64,000 nucleotides of DNA from NCBI RefSeq assembly GCF_021869535.1, contig NW_026262712.1, positions 112,465,640 to 112,529,639 of the forward strand, read 5' to 3'. Below the pieces are notes generated by a model, which saw only the letters and a list, made by a program, of their open reading frames with translations, did not search any database and was not told the origin of the DNA. A program made the translations under genes and the position numbers. Source of the DNA: Mytilus californianus. Taxonomy: Eukaryota; Mollusca; Bivalvia; Mytilida; Mytilidae. Shown piece after piece: positions 24,741 to 35,899 of this stretch (positions within the stretch are counted from its first letter, which is position 1; each line of letters begins with the position of its first letter).

Positions 24741-25240
24741 CACTTTCACACTCTGAATCTGTTTTCAAAGCAGGAACACTTTTTCAAGAACATAATGATA
24801 GGAAACGCAGAAACTTGAATATCGTATCAACCGGGGTATATGTACTCCATATGTAGGATCTGTGGAAATGATGCTGCATATGAATGAAAAGTTCGTAATT
24901 GGGAACCTGTAATCATGTGTTTTGTTTAAAAAAAAAATTCTCATCAGACTCTTATTGTCAATTTCTAGATATATGTCGTCAAGAAGATATAAGGAAGACT
25001 TAACCGACCTGTGGTCTCCTTTATGCCATGTTCTATGGGGTATATATTCGTCAACACACATTGAATAACTTAGTGAAAAGACATCGTCTATATAGCTTAT
25101 CGTAAAGTTTAAAGATAATGCTAGTTTCTTTTGCAGTCTTCCTCAGAAAACCAGGTAGTACCCCTGCCTCATATGAATTAAGAAACAAGTCGGCCAGTAG
25201 AGGCACACAGTTGATGCCTACTAGTATGTTGTTTATTAGA
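24740..25240 (-). mobile_element. Penelope-like reverse transcriptase fragment
   Basis: Minus-strand translation gives NCVPLLADLFLNSYEAG (near 25,190), then a degenerate YIDD region and YGVHIPRLIRYSSFC (near 24,830). The order matches the copy at 22.1-22.8 kb. Stops and frame changes throughout show decay. Confidence 0.6.
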
Positions 25241-25821
25241 AAAACAACTCTTTAAAATGTATTCATAAAATGTCAATTAAGAAATCAAACATATAGATAA
25301 TGTCAGTTTCAGATCATATTATGCATAAGGACGATTTTCGAAATGTTGGCTCTTTGTAGAACTAATTTTACAGAACAAATTTGTTTGGAGCAACATCCTT
25401 GCTTGGTGATGGATCAAATCTTCTGATACAATTTTCGGACTTTATTCTATAAGCACTACTAGGTAAAGCTTTGAACATTAAGCCCATAGTTCAGTGATTT
25501 CATCAAACGTTTACATCGACGAAGGGACGGACTGGCATCCGACCACTAAATAAGAGCTAAAAAGACCCAATCGATTAGAAATGCTGCGAGATCATGTTTT
25601 GTCTTACACTGAGATTACTGATTGAAATTGAGTTCTTTCCAAATAAGGGAACATTTGTATAGAAAGCACATACAATCGGCGAGAAAAGTTCTAAAGTTTG
25701 TCATAAATCATAAAATCTCCAATTTCTATTTTATAGAATTTTTAAATATTATATGTAGTTGATATAAAATGTCCGTTTAAATGATACAAAATAAATATAT
25801 GGATAACGACTGTTGAAGTCT
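25241..25821. other. 3' flank of TLR-3
   Basis: Positions 25,460-25,600 align with 51,480-51,640 downstream of TLR-6 (shared words around ttcagtgatttcatcaaacg / tttagtcgagaaaatgattt and gaccactaaataagag / gggccactgatcttaaa). The duplicated unit therefore includes part of the 3' flank. No other feature is seen. Confidence 0.45.
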
Positions 25822-28344
25822 CTATAGAGTTACTTGTTTGTTAGCAACTGACCCTACTGTGAATAACATTCTCAATCGTCTCCAAGTATCATCTAAATCT
25901 CCTTGATCATTCGGCCATTGTACAAGATATGCATAATTCCAAATGTACGAAAACTCGTAGGGAATGTCGGTAATTTTAATATTTTTTGTTATAACAATAA
26001 TTTTGTCCAGATTTCTCGTTACTCTCTCATATTTAGCTCTGTGGAGTTCAAACAAGCAATCATTTGACGTTTTGAACTCAGGTGTGATGAGGAAAATAAT
26101 GTACCTACTCTTTTCGATACATTCGGCCTCAGTATCCAGAAGACTCTCACCACCTAAAAAATCTCGATCTCTTATACACATGGTCAGTCCCCATTCGGCC
26201 TCAAGTCTTGGTACTAAGACATGTTTTATCCATATGACAATCTCTCCCTCATAAGACATATACACGTCGTACTGATAACTCTTCCGAACTTTTTGTTCAA
26301 TAAAACTCTGAATTATTCCATAGACAGAGAAGGCAATCTTCCATCTCTTACTATACAACACAAGCAGTAAAGAGATTGTACCAGATGTAGCTAACAACGT
26401 TGATGCAAAGGTTAACCACATAGTACTCTTACAATCCGCAAACAAGTGCGAGAACGAGTTGTAGGCAGTAAGTGTATCAGTAACGGTTCCATTCGATAAT
26501 TTACATTTATAAGATTGACTGTCCAGATCAACTTTTGTAGTTTTTATCCATCGTATCAAGTCTAAACTATCGCAGTTGCACATAAATGCATTGCCATCGA
26601 GATGCAAAGTCATTCCATGCCGTTCTTGCATCTTATCTGCCCAATTTCTAATGGCTGAACTTACAGTTGTTAGGAGATTGTTTCTCACATCAAGCACCTT
26701 TATTTTAGTATGACCAATCAACTGTTCTGGAATAGCCTGAAGTAAATTTTTTCCTAAATACAAACATGACAAATTTGGCATTGGTTTTAAAAACTCGTTT
26801 GGAAAATACCAAATATTATTTCTAGATATATCCAACGACTCAACAGATGTTAATACATCGAACAACCGGTTTCCTTGTTCTTCTATTCCTTCATTAAGGT
26901 AAGCTTCTTTCCATACAACTGTTTTCAAATTGTGTTCAGGAAAACGTTTTATTTCTCTCCAGGCAGTTTCGTAGAGTCCAGTAGATATAAATGTTTCTAT
27001 TCGAATTTGAAGAAAAAATAACGGCATATTGGTCCTTGCATAAGATACATCCAAATATTTGAGGTTGTTGTTTTCAGGAACTATAATCCATACTTCAGGG
27101 TAAGTGGTTAGTATTGTGTTACTCATATCGAATTTTTCTAGTGATTTTGGAAGTGTCACATAACTACCATGATAACTATCTATCTCTAAATTGGAAATCA
27201 CAGAGTTGTTCATGATATAGTTGACAGCATTATATGAATAGTCTATCGATTTTAGTAGAACAGCTTTTCCACAAAAAGAATTAAAATCGCTAATCGTTCT
27301 TTTAGTAACAATAACAAACCGGTTTCTTTTAAAAGAAAGAGTTTGTAAACATTCAGGGCGATCAAAGGTGAATAAAGATCCAGATTCGTAATCAACTATG
27401 CCATTATTTGATAAATCTAAATTTTCAACGCAAATTGTTTTCAGATATTTCATCATATCGGGTGTAATTGTTATAACAAAAGGTAGTTCACTGCTATCAA
27501 TACTAGCGTCACTAACATGACCAAAATTAATTGTAGTTAGATTTGAATAACTGTACGGGTGTAATAAATGCAGTGCTCGTCTTAGATGCATAAATGTTCC
27601 GTGAAAATCTATTACACGGAGATGTGGAAACGGAAGCAAAACATCATCTTCCGTCCTTACGGCTTTTAAGCGACAATTTGTTAGACTAAGCTCCTGTACA
27701 AAATATGGAAACGCTTGAAATGTTGTATTAGACAAGCTTACTAAATAGCATGATTGAAAGTGTAATTCTCGAAGGTTAGTAATATGACTGAATCCCCTTC
27801 CAAAACGTGGCACAGGCATCATATCAATTCCTAAGAAGGACAACTCGCTCAGAACACCAAATACGTCGTCGGGGTAAATAAAATCCTTATCAAAATCTAT
27901 TGGTTGGGGCATATTACTTCTGATATCCAATTTTGTTAAGTTTTTAATTGGAAGAAATATTTCCGCTGAATATACTTTTGATAAATCAAGCATATTGTGA
28001 GACATGTCCAGCGCAACAAGGTTGGATAATCCTTTAAATGACTCATTAGATAAATCTTCAAGTTGGTTTTTTCCCAAAACCAGTTCTTGTAAGTACTCAT
28101 AATTAACGAAAGAATCGTTGTTGATAGCTGTTAATTTGTTCGAACTAAGATCTAGAACATTGATATCTCCCGGTAAATTCTGAGGTATAAAATTCAGTCC
28201 TCTGTTTTTACAATCGGCTAATTTAACTTCCTTGGTTTTTTTAATAACATATTTGATATCACAGTCTGATAAATGCAAGATTTTTTTACACTCAATAATC
28301 TTAACAATGTAAAAGATAACTAAATAAATCGAAATCCTCGTCAT
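25822..28344 (-). CDS. TLR-3: Toll-like receptor, intact, single coding exon
   Basis: An 840-aa type I membrane receptor. Residues 1-18 form a hydrophobic signal peptide. A cysteine-containing LRR N-terminus follows (Cys 19, 28, 45), then leucine-rich repeats (clear LxxLxLxxN units near 61, 85 and 109, and again near 500-560). The single C-terminal cysteine cluster has Cys 589, 591, 614 and 638. The TM helix is about 642-664 and the TIR domain 690-840: box 1 YDVYMSYEG at 692, box 2 MCIRDRDFLGG near 722, box 3 WNYAYLVQW near 802. The BB-loop proline is Gly 731. The frame is open to 28,449, but the Met at 28,344 is preferred. It aligns with the start of TLR-6 and the other paralogues, it gives the signal peptide, and a splice acceptor lies 8 nt upstream. 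By family knowledge it would sense ligands and signal through TIR adaptors; the ligand is unknown. Confidence 0.93.
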   Translation of the reverse strand: MTRISIYLVIFYIVKIIECKKILHLSDCDIKYVIKKTKEVKLADCKNRGLNFIPQNLPGDINVLDLSSNKLTAINNDSFVNYEYLQELVLGKNQLEDLSNESFKGLSNLVALDMSHNMLDLSKVYSAEIFLPIKNLTKLDIRSNMPQPIDFDKDFIYPDDVFGVLSELSFLGIDMMPVPRFGRGFSHITNLRELHFQSCYLVSLSNTTFQAFPYFVQELSLTNCRLKAVRTEDDVLLPFPHLRVIDFHGTFMHLRRALHLLHPYSYSNLTTINFGHVSDASIDSSELPFVITITPDMMKYLKTICVENLDLSNNGIVDYESGSLFTFDRPECLQTLSFKRNRFVIVTKRTISDFNSFCGKAVLLKSIDYSYNAVNYIMNNSVISNLEIDSYHGSYVTLPKSLEKFDMSNTILTTYPEVWIIVPENNNLKYLDVSYARTNMPLFFLQIRIETFISTGLYETAWREIKRFPEHNLKTVVWKEAYLNEGIEEQGNRLFDVLTSVESLDISRNNIWYFPNEFLKPMPNLSCLYLGKNLLQAIPEQLIGHTKIKVLDVRNNLLTTVSSAIRNWADKMQERHGMTLHLDGNAFMCNCDSLDLIRWIKTTKVDLDSQSYKCKLSNGTVTDTLTAYNSFSHLFADCKSTMWLTFASTLLATSGTISLLLVLYSKRWKIAFSVYGIIQSFIEQKVRKSYQYDVYMSYEGEIVIWIKHVLVPRLEAEWGLTMCIRDRDFLGGESLLDTEAECIEKSRYIIFLITPEFKTSNDCLFELHRAKYERVTRNLDKIIVITKNIKITDIPYEFSYIWNYAYLVQWPNDQGDLDDTWRRLRMLFTVGSVANKQVTL

Positions 28345-29900
28345 ATTGTGACCTGTATATCCACAAAAGAAATTCAAAAAGCGCTTTGATACTAATAGCT
28401 TCAACAACGAACGATTAGATACATTAAAATTGAGATTTCCATGCTTCAATCATTCTGCATGAATGGATGAAATACAATAGATTTTAATGTTTTTAGATGA
28501 CATAAGGGATGGTTTCTCCTTACATATTACATACCTTGATTTTTGATCTGCTAAGATGACATAGGTAAAACATCAAAACGTCACTGTCCGTCAATGATCT
28601 AAATACAGTAAAGTTATATATAAAAAAAAAAACCAAGTTGGACCATGTGTGCTTTTCTATTACTTGGAATGCGATTTACGTCTGCAATTTAATATTCTTT
28701 CGAAAACAAATAAATCATTTTCAACAAAATTTTAATGAAGCCAACTGTATGATATGTAGTATGGAGTAATTTCTGTAGAAATAACTAAGTGGTAAACAGA
28801 TTTTGGCGTTTTTCAGCGAATGGTACAACCATATATATGACTTTGTTCATGAGTATAGCACAAATGGTAGAAAAAAATATGGTAGAATTTATCTTATGTT
28901 ACCAATTTATCGGTTTATGTACAGCGTATTTTTTTCATATGTTTTGGTACAGTTTATTGTATGTTTCAATGGTACCAGTACAATGCAATTTTGAGCAAAA
29001 GCTACATACACATAAGGCAGTTTGAAGTGTATAGTTTAAAGTATCTGACAGAAATTTACAGGTTATTTTATAAATGTATTTCGTAATGTTGATAGTGTAT
29101 ACAAATAGGAGGCGTAAGATACACAGGGGACAGTCTAATATCAAGAAGTGAATGTCAAATATTTCCTTAGATTACTTTGAATTTACATTGTTTGTGTAAT
29201 TTCGTTCTCTCTTATGAATAAATGGGGATTACGCCATAATAATTAATAGTCCATCATTGTCAATTTCTAGCATTGTCTCTATACTTTAAAACTGATCACT
29301 TACAGCTACAATAAGTGTTATCATTTTTAACGGTTCACCTATGTTTGCAAACATTAAAACGTTTTGATTTCTTTAGAATTATTGAGGTTGACCAATGGTC
29401 TATGCGATTGTATTTTTATACCTCTGCATATTAAGCGACTAAATTCTTTAAATTCTTTCTTGTAGCTGTTTGTTTTTTTTTTTATTTGCTGTCTCATTGA
29501 CACATAAGTGTAATCCCCATTTATTCATAAGAGAGAAGGAAATTACACAAACAATGTAAATTCAAAATAATCTGAGGAAATATTTGACATTCACTTCCTG
29601 ATATTAAATTTTATTGCTGTGACATCACCGTATATTGTCAATGCATTATGCAGATGAAGTAACCGTAACCTTTACTTTTACATATGTGGAAACTCCAAAA
29701 TGAATCGTAAAGTTGGGTAAATTTGACTTTTAGTAATTGATTATAACAGATTCCTCAATGAAATAATTTCGACATAAAGTACAGATATAGAACTGTCTTC
29801 ACGTTATACATATTATAACGTCTATTTAGCAGCTTTCAATTTTATTTCGGCATCACTAAAGTAAATCATTAAAACATTCATTTAATCTACATTTTGTTAC
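28345..29900 (-). promoter_or_regulatory. 5' flank of TLR-3 with putative 5'UTR intron
   Basis: On the minus strand an acceptor ending CAG lies 8 nt before the ATG (intron end at 28,353) and a donor AAG|GTATGT has its intron start at 28,534, giving a 182-bp intron. TLR-6 has the same arrangement at the aligned positions. Farther upstream the sequence aligns with the TLR-6 flank to at least 29,880 (gtgtatacaaatag; agtacagatatagaactgtc). The block 29,134-29,234 is an inverted copy of 29,508-29,609. The transcription start is not identifiable by eye. Confidence 0.6.
29134..29609. repeat. Inverted duplication with about 100-bp arms
   Basis: Arms 29,134-29,234 and 29,508-29,609 are near-perfect inverse copies (shared words gaagtgaatgtcaaatattt, ttacattgtttgtgtaattt and ataaatggggattac), separated by about 275 bp. 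Only the right arm has a counterpart in the TLR-6 flank (56,255-56,330), so the left arm was added after the two genes duplicated. Confidence 0.8.
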
Positions 29901-30300
29901 TTGCTCATTTATATGCAAAAAGTAAAATTATTACATGTCCTGAATGCACTTTGTGTGTCCTGAGTGCACTCATGAGGTCCTGAGCGGTTTTTAGACGTTC
30001 CGCTTGGTAAACACAGCGTCCTTGCAAGTAGCAAGCCTCTTTCAAGAAAATAGAAAAGGAAACCAGAGCCCTATACAATTGTATCGTATAGTATAGCGAA
30101 TTTTATAGTTTATTCGTTATTTTCATTTCAAAAGCAAGAAGAAAGTGATTTCCAATTCTACACACCCATCAAAGCACTTACTATTCTGAGTTTGTTGTAA
30201 TTGAAATCTAATATATCTGTCACGTGCACTGTAAACGTACTGGTATTGTTAAATCTTAACATATTCTAAACGTCTGAAACTAATTAATTGTCAGTGAAAT
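29900..30300. other. Intergenic, short tandem words
   Basis: Near 29,936-29,995 three short tandem units start gtcctga(a/g)tgcac or similar. Nothing else is recognised. Confidence 0.35.
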
Positions 30301-30309
30301 TGTAAAAAT

Positions 30310-30480
30310 AGGAAGATGCAGTATAATCGCAAATGAGACAACTCCCCACCATAGAGCACATGACATAGAGGTTAACAACTATAGGTCATCGTACGGCCTT
30401 CAACAATGCGCAAAACCCATACCACATAGTCAGCTATTAAAGGCCCGAATTCACAAATATAAAACATTTAACAGTCTGAT
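30310..30480 (+). repeat. Dispersed repeat family A, copy 4
   Basis: Diagnostic words: aagatgcagtataatcgcaa, catcgtacggccttcaacaa and cacatagtcagctattaaagg. It is in the same orientation as the 15.5 kb copy. Confidence 0.65.
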
Positions 30481-31630
30481 TTTAGTAAATAATGAACGCA
30501 AAAATGAAAAAATAGTTTATCTAGAAAAAAAATTATTGCTGAGTTACACAAAATGATACTGTATTCGATGAATATGTGATGATAGATTTATACTAGAACG
30601 TCATAATTTTAAACAGTCTGGTAGAACTAATACGAATCTCATTTCAGGAACATAAAACACCAAGATAAATATCATAACCCTATACTACGATACAATAAGT
30701 TCTTATAAAACTGTTCCTATATGATTTTTTTTTCGAATGTAAGCTTTTCACTTGTGTTGCAGTTAATTTCATGAACTTTCAAAAGCCGAATATGTATCGT
30801 CTTTACAAGCAGCCTGTAATAAATAGGGTTAACCTTTTTTCTTTTTCTTTTTTGTTTACAAATATTCGTAAGAACAAACAGAATAAAGAGATTTATTATT
30901 CCAATATCTTATTATATAACTGAATATTTAGATATTAAAACAGTTTAGCCATTTCAATGATTTTTATTCTCATATTTTGGAAATTATTGATATTAAAGTA
31001 AAACTTTGACGACGGCATTTGCTAAACATCAAATGTCGCTATTCTATAATGATTTGGTATACTTTTGATCTTCCTTTTATTCCGAATGCATTTTTTTGCG
31101 GGGGAGGGGTAGGGAATTATCCGTATGGTATAGCCACGCTAACAAACAATAACTTCTGCAGTTCTCTTTGTAGAGGCATATATTTAGTGGAGTTGCCGTC
31201 GGTTGCTGAATCTATACTAGAAAAACATTGACGCGTTGTAAACTATAAAAACTTGACTGAGAGGAAAGCATTTGCTAACGCTCTGTCATGATTTGTAATA
31301 CTGAATGATTTTTGAATAGAAAATCTAATTACAATGAAGCGGTTAAACATATACATGCCACTAATTCGAAAAATTCTTTGAAAGCTGGATATTATGAAGA
31401 AAAAATGGCTATAATAGACCCAAATATAATATAATATGTAAAACATTTCAAGTGAGAAATCTATGTAACTGAAAACTTCTATGAAATTATTGCTTGTATA
31501 TTAGCTATTCCTCATTTTTAAGAAAAACAGAATCTCAGACGGAACTCTAATTATCTACATTATATTTACACCCCAGTTCTATTGTTACACTTCATTGTTT
31601 CTATTTCTGAAACAAGTGTAAATTGAATAG
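30481..31630. other. Intergenic, nothing recognised
   Basis: AT-rich sequence. The open frames are short and lack coding character. A G-rich word (gcgggggaggggtaggg) lies near 31,098. Confidence 0.35.
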
Positions 31631-31632
31631 AT

Positions 31633-31744
31633 CTATTGTTACGAAAGACAATGGATTTTGACCACAGGGTGTGACGAGCGGGGTTTCTGAAAAACCCTGC
31701 TCCTACATCCCGAAAACACAGTCCATTAGTATTTATAACAATAG
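31633..31744. mobile_element. 112-bp foldback element
   Basis: Almost the whole element is one imperfect inverted repeat. The ends are ctattgtta and taacaatag, and the centre gagcggggttt pairs with aaaccctgctc. It has no coding capacity, so it is read as a MITE-like foldback. Confidence 0.55.
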
Positions 31745-34700
31745 AAAATGTTTTTATTAATAGCATGTACAGAAGAGATTACAAATAGTGTTCACTATAA
31801 GTTGTTTCAACCCATATTAAAAAAAAACATATTTCAGGATATTCCAATAGCGAAAAAAATATTTAGCATCTATTTTGAAGAAAAAAAAACATTTAAATGT
31901 ATAGTTCAAATAAAAGTTCTATACATGTATGTTCTTTAAGACATTGCCGTTTGGGATTAAAATTTTAGCTCCAAGCAAATTTATAAATTTATTGAATATG
32001 TTTTAGTTGGGGGGTCACTTGATTGTTGCTTGTTACACACTCGTTGATTCAATGTCAAAACAAGATATCAAAAAAATCATTTGTTTTCTATGTTGAAATT
32101 AGTTTTATTTAAGGTGGTTTGGGAAACATAGTATTGCAATTCATATTAATCACTTTCCACTTTGCGGGTGCGAGTTCTGCCTTGTAGCGGCTTTAGCATG
32201 CTATTTTTTTCAAAAGTTACAAGGGTATTTTTTACGTGCAAGAGATACGGCCCTCTCTTAACCATAGCCATTTATTGTCCCCTTCTGACAGACAATGATC
32301 GTTTCACAAGACCATACTCGCAAATGGTGCCAAGGGAAACCGAACATTCAGTCCCTGAATTTTTTTCTCCGGAACGGGGATCGAACCGGGAACTTTTCTG
32401 TTAGTAGTCCTGTAAAATTATTGACATTATGTACAGGCTATCACGAACATTCTTCATTCTTCATAACCATGTCCTCCTTGTCGGTGCCTGATGTAGCAAG
32501 GATAAAATTGGAGGACTACATATTTCCATATCCAAAAATTTACATTTTATCAAAACTAAAGAAAACTCCATTAGCTCTAACTTAACATATCAACAATGTT
32601 ATGTTTTGTTGGTCTTGCATTCAGTTTTAAAGCTACAGACATAGATAATTTTGATTTTTTAAAACTATTGGTATTACGTTGTTATTTCATTCCAAACTTG
32701 ACTATTTTATGCAAATCACATTAAAAACATAAAGGGTGTACGAACTGTTTTTAATGTAATACATAGCAGGTGTGATTATAGTTGTTAGATATGTGAAAAG
32801 GGAGAAAAAAGATGACGGGAGCCACATAATTTTGCATCCAAGATAATAGCTTCTAGTAAGTTTATTTTCTACTGCCCTGTTAATAAAAAAACAAAATTAC
32901 TAAAATAGTGATAAATGAATATTGGTTATTGATTAAGAAACAACAAGACATTTGAAGGGCATTCTTTGTGATTAGCATTTTGTTCTCTTCAAAATTAAGT
33001 ATACACATTTTATTTTTCAAACAATAAGACTGCGGCACCAGACAGGTTTTGCATTTATATTCACACCCAAAGATGTTGAAACTTCAAAAGTTGAAACTTT
33101 TTTCAATTGATTTTTTATAGGGAAAACGCAGGACCAAACAATGCTTCCATTGTCGACTAGTGAATAATAACTTTCGTGTTACCTTATGAAACAAACATGA
33201 TTGTAATACCGGAGGGTTTTGGCATGATAAAAGTTAACAAATATCTTTGTTTCATTTAACATTAAACAGTCCTTATATGATCATACTCATCTAATCATAG
33301 TGCATTGTTGTACTTTTCCTCTTTGACTTATCAGACTAAACATCAGACAAAAACGCAATCTTATTATCTGTGTGACATAATTTGAACATTTATTTGATAA
33401 TAAGAAGTAAACTATCGTTCTATTTATTTCCAGAGATATTTATGTACATGACATTTACCCGATCGTTATGTACACAAATTTTGATTATTGAATGATAACT
33501 CACTGACTAAAATATTTAAATTTTAAGAGACTAAAGTCAAATCCATGCAGTGTTGAAAATTTGTATTATCGATTGGATGAATTAATTAAAAATACATTTT
33601 TCAAGAAATAAATTATTGCAGATAACATATACATGTTAACAACATATACATATATGGAGAAGGGCGTGAGCGTGTTAAAAACTCAGGGTTTAAAACAGGA
33701 CGTTATCGTAACAATTTGTCGCCAAGGGTAAACAACAACATGTTCAGATGACAGGCTGTAATCAGCAATATGTTACCGTACGCCTTTAGCAATAAACGAA
33801 TCCATTACCATGCTATCAACTATAAAAGATCTCAAAATATTATTGACAACGTTTTTTAAATTCTGGCTAGAAATTCATAAGCTTTTAGCAAAAATCACTC
33901 TGTTAATAGAATACATCACAATCGGATATGATACTACAAATACTTTATCACATTTTATCAAAAAAATAAGATATATACAATCAACATCTCATTTTTCTTG
34001 ACTGATAAAAAGATAATTGGCTTTTTTACATATTTCGGTCTATTTTGCAGCTGTTTCGTTTCTTGAACTGCAACGAACTATCGCATCACCTTTAAGATCG
34101 ATATATTTTTAGGTAATCCGTACTAATAAACTTATAGCAGTTTCCTAACATTAGATATACAACCTTCAATAGCATTATTTCCCCTAATCACATAGTTTCT
34201 ATAAAACTCTTACTTGCTGTTAATTGTTAGATGAATGTTAACAAATAATGAGATTACGGTATGATCAGCTGTATAAGATCTTTATCATGATGTTTGTTCT
34301 ACCACATAGATTTCTGATTGATATTTTATCGTTGAGTTATTGTAACACTTGTTTTACCACCTTTATTATTTATAATGGTTCATCTTTTGAATTTTGTCAA
34401 AATCAATGTGTATCGATATTATTGTTTCTATAATGAACTGGTGGATGTCAATCGCGATACCAGAAAACGCTGATTAAGGGTATACTTGTAAATCTAGAAG
34501 GATAGTGTTTGACCTCAAAATAAATCCCTATTTATCTTTATTGAGATATTTTTTTTCAAATATTTCAGCAATTCTCAAATGTAAACACGACTGTATTATT
34601 GTCATAATGATAAATCTAGATCACCAGAAGATCCATAATCTAAATAGTAGTTTCATTTGACTGTGTTTTCAAACCACAAGAGACATTTGTAACTAAAATT

Positions 34701-35033
34701 TCAGAATAGTAGTCTAGCAGTTGGATTTGCATGACAACATAAATATGTAATACCCGTCAACAATTAGCTTTCAGATACACAAATTCGTGTTCTAATTAAT
34801 TCACTTAACGAATTAAACTAGTACATAATCAAACCTAATATCAATTCATTTTTAAATGCAGAAATTAATGTAAAAATAGACAGACTATATTTAGTTGCAT
34901 TATTTCAAATTACAACCCTTTGTAAACGTATTATGTATTATGTTTTTATCATAGTAGGTTTTTAAAACTTTGAATTATCAGTTGAATGTAGAACTCCACT
35001 ATATAAGGTTGGTTTATGTTTGTTAATTAAGCC
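31745..35033. other. Intergenic; possible tRNA-related SINE at 32,157-32,410; degenerate repeat A near 33,730
   Basis: Positions 32,157-32,410 are richer in GC than their surroundings and contain a T-arm-like word on the minus strand (ggttcgatccc, near 32,383), the consensus of a Pol III B box; no A box is clear. Positions 33,730-33,830 are a degenerate copy of repeat A (accgtacgcctttagcaata; tgctatcaactataaaaga). The remainder is AT-rich with no supported gene. A TATA-like word, tatataag, is at 35,000-35,007. Confidence 0.35.
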
Positions 35034-35511
35034 ATGGTTTTTTTGCTCCTTTCGTGTTTTGTGACAATTCAAGGGTTTCTTCTAGATGGGAGTACATCGT
35101 TGCCTAAAGCTGGAACTGTTATGACTGATTCTCACTTTAGCATGCTACTTAATTTACTGGTGGAAGAACGTAATTCTCGTGAACAGTTGGAACAAATTGT
35201 AAAACAAAATTAACAGGAAATAACCAATATCAATGAAAAGTTTAGCCGTTGTAACTGTAACAAACAAGACGTGAATGTCAATGTCATTAACAATGAGATC
35301 GCACAGTTGGAATATAAAGTAGACGTTTTACAGGAAACCGTTCATTCCATACAGGTTATAAATGCACAGATAAAACTCAAACAGGTCTTGACAGAAAACA
35401 GTTTTAGAAATTTAAAGAAAAACATTTCAGGACTTAAACAATTCTTCCTTAGATAACGTACACAAAACTCTGGATTCGACAATAAAGCAAGTGGCGCATA
35501 TATCAAACAAA
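35034..35511 (+). pseudogene. First exon of a secreted coiled-coil protein, broken
   Basis: The ATG at 35,034 opens a hydrophobic signal peptide (MVFLLLSCFVTIQGFLL) followed by a heptad-rich region. The frame meets a TAA at 35,211 but continues in the same frame through a C-x-C pair (FSRCNCNKQD) and a long coiled coil (IAQLEYKVDVLQETVHSIQ) to 35,453. After a +1 shift near 35,440 it runs on (LDNVHKTLDSTIKQ) to a phase-0 donor, aaa|gtaag, at 35,511/35,512. Signal peptide, cysteine pair and coiled coil ahead of a splice site fit exon 1 of bivalve C1q-domain or fibrinogen-related secreted proteins, but no such domain is present here, so the family is a guess. One stop and one frameshift make it a probable pseudogene or a retained exon. 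Confidence 0.6.
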
Positions 35512-35691
35512 GTAAGATTTATAAATCATTCTCCTAAGTTGTATTTACCTATATTACCAATTGTCATGAACATCGCTCTATCAGTTTTCGTCGTGATATT
35601 TCATTACCAAGATAGTTATATATGTTTTATGCACTTGACACATGTTCCTGGTAAACTGTCATAATGTCGAAACTTAAGAGGCGACATTTTC

Positions 35692-35890
35692 CTAAACAAA
35701 CCCGGGAAAAAGTCTAATTCGGTAGGTCACATTCGTGAAAAGGGAAGGGGATTGTAGTAACGACATAAGGAACATATCCGACATCATCTCGTGATGGCGT
35801 ACATAAAATTTACGAATGGATGATTTCAACTTAACCAGTTGGAACTCTTGGTTATATAGCTTCCTTGTGTTAACATTTCTATACATGTTT
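35692..35890 (-). mobile_element. Penelope-like C-terminal fragment
   Basis: Minus-strand translation includes KLYNQEFQLVKLKSSIRKFY followed by VRHHE, matching the C-terminal region of the element at 22.1 kb. It is short and isolated. Confidence 0.55.
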
Positions 35891-35899
35891 TTTTTTAAT

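Noticed and set aside
25822-28449. Longer 875-aa reading of TLR-3 starting at 28,449
   Set aside because: The extra 35 residues cross the CAG acceptor, have no counterpart in paralogues, and would bury the signal peptide.
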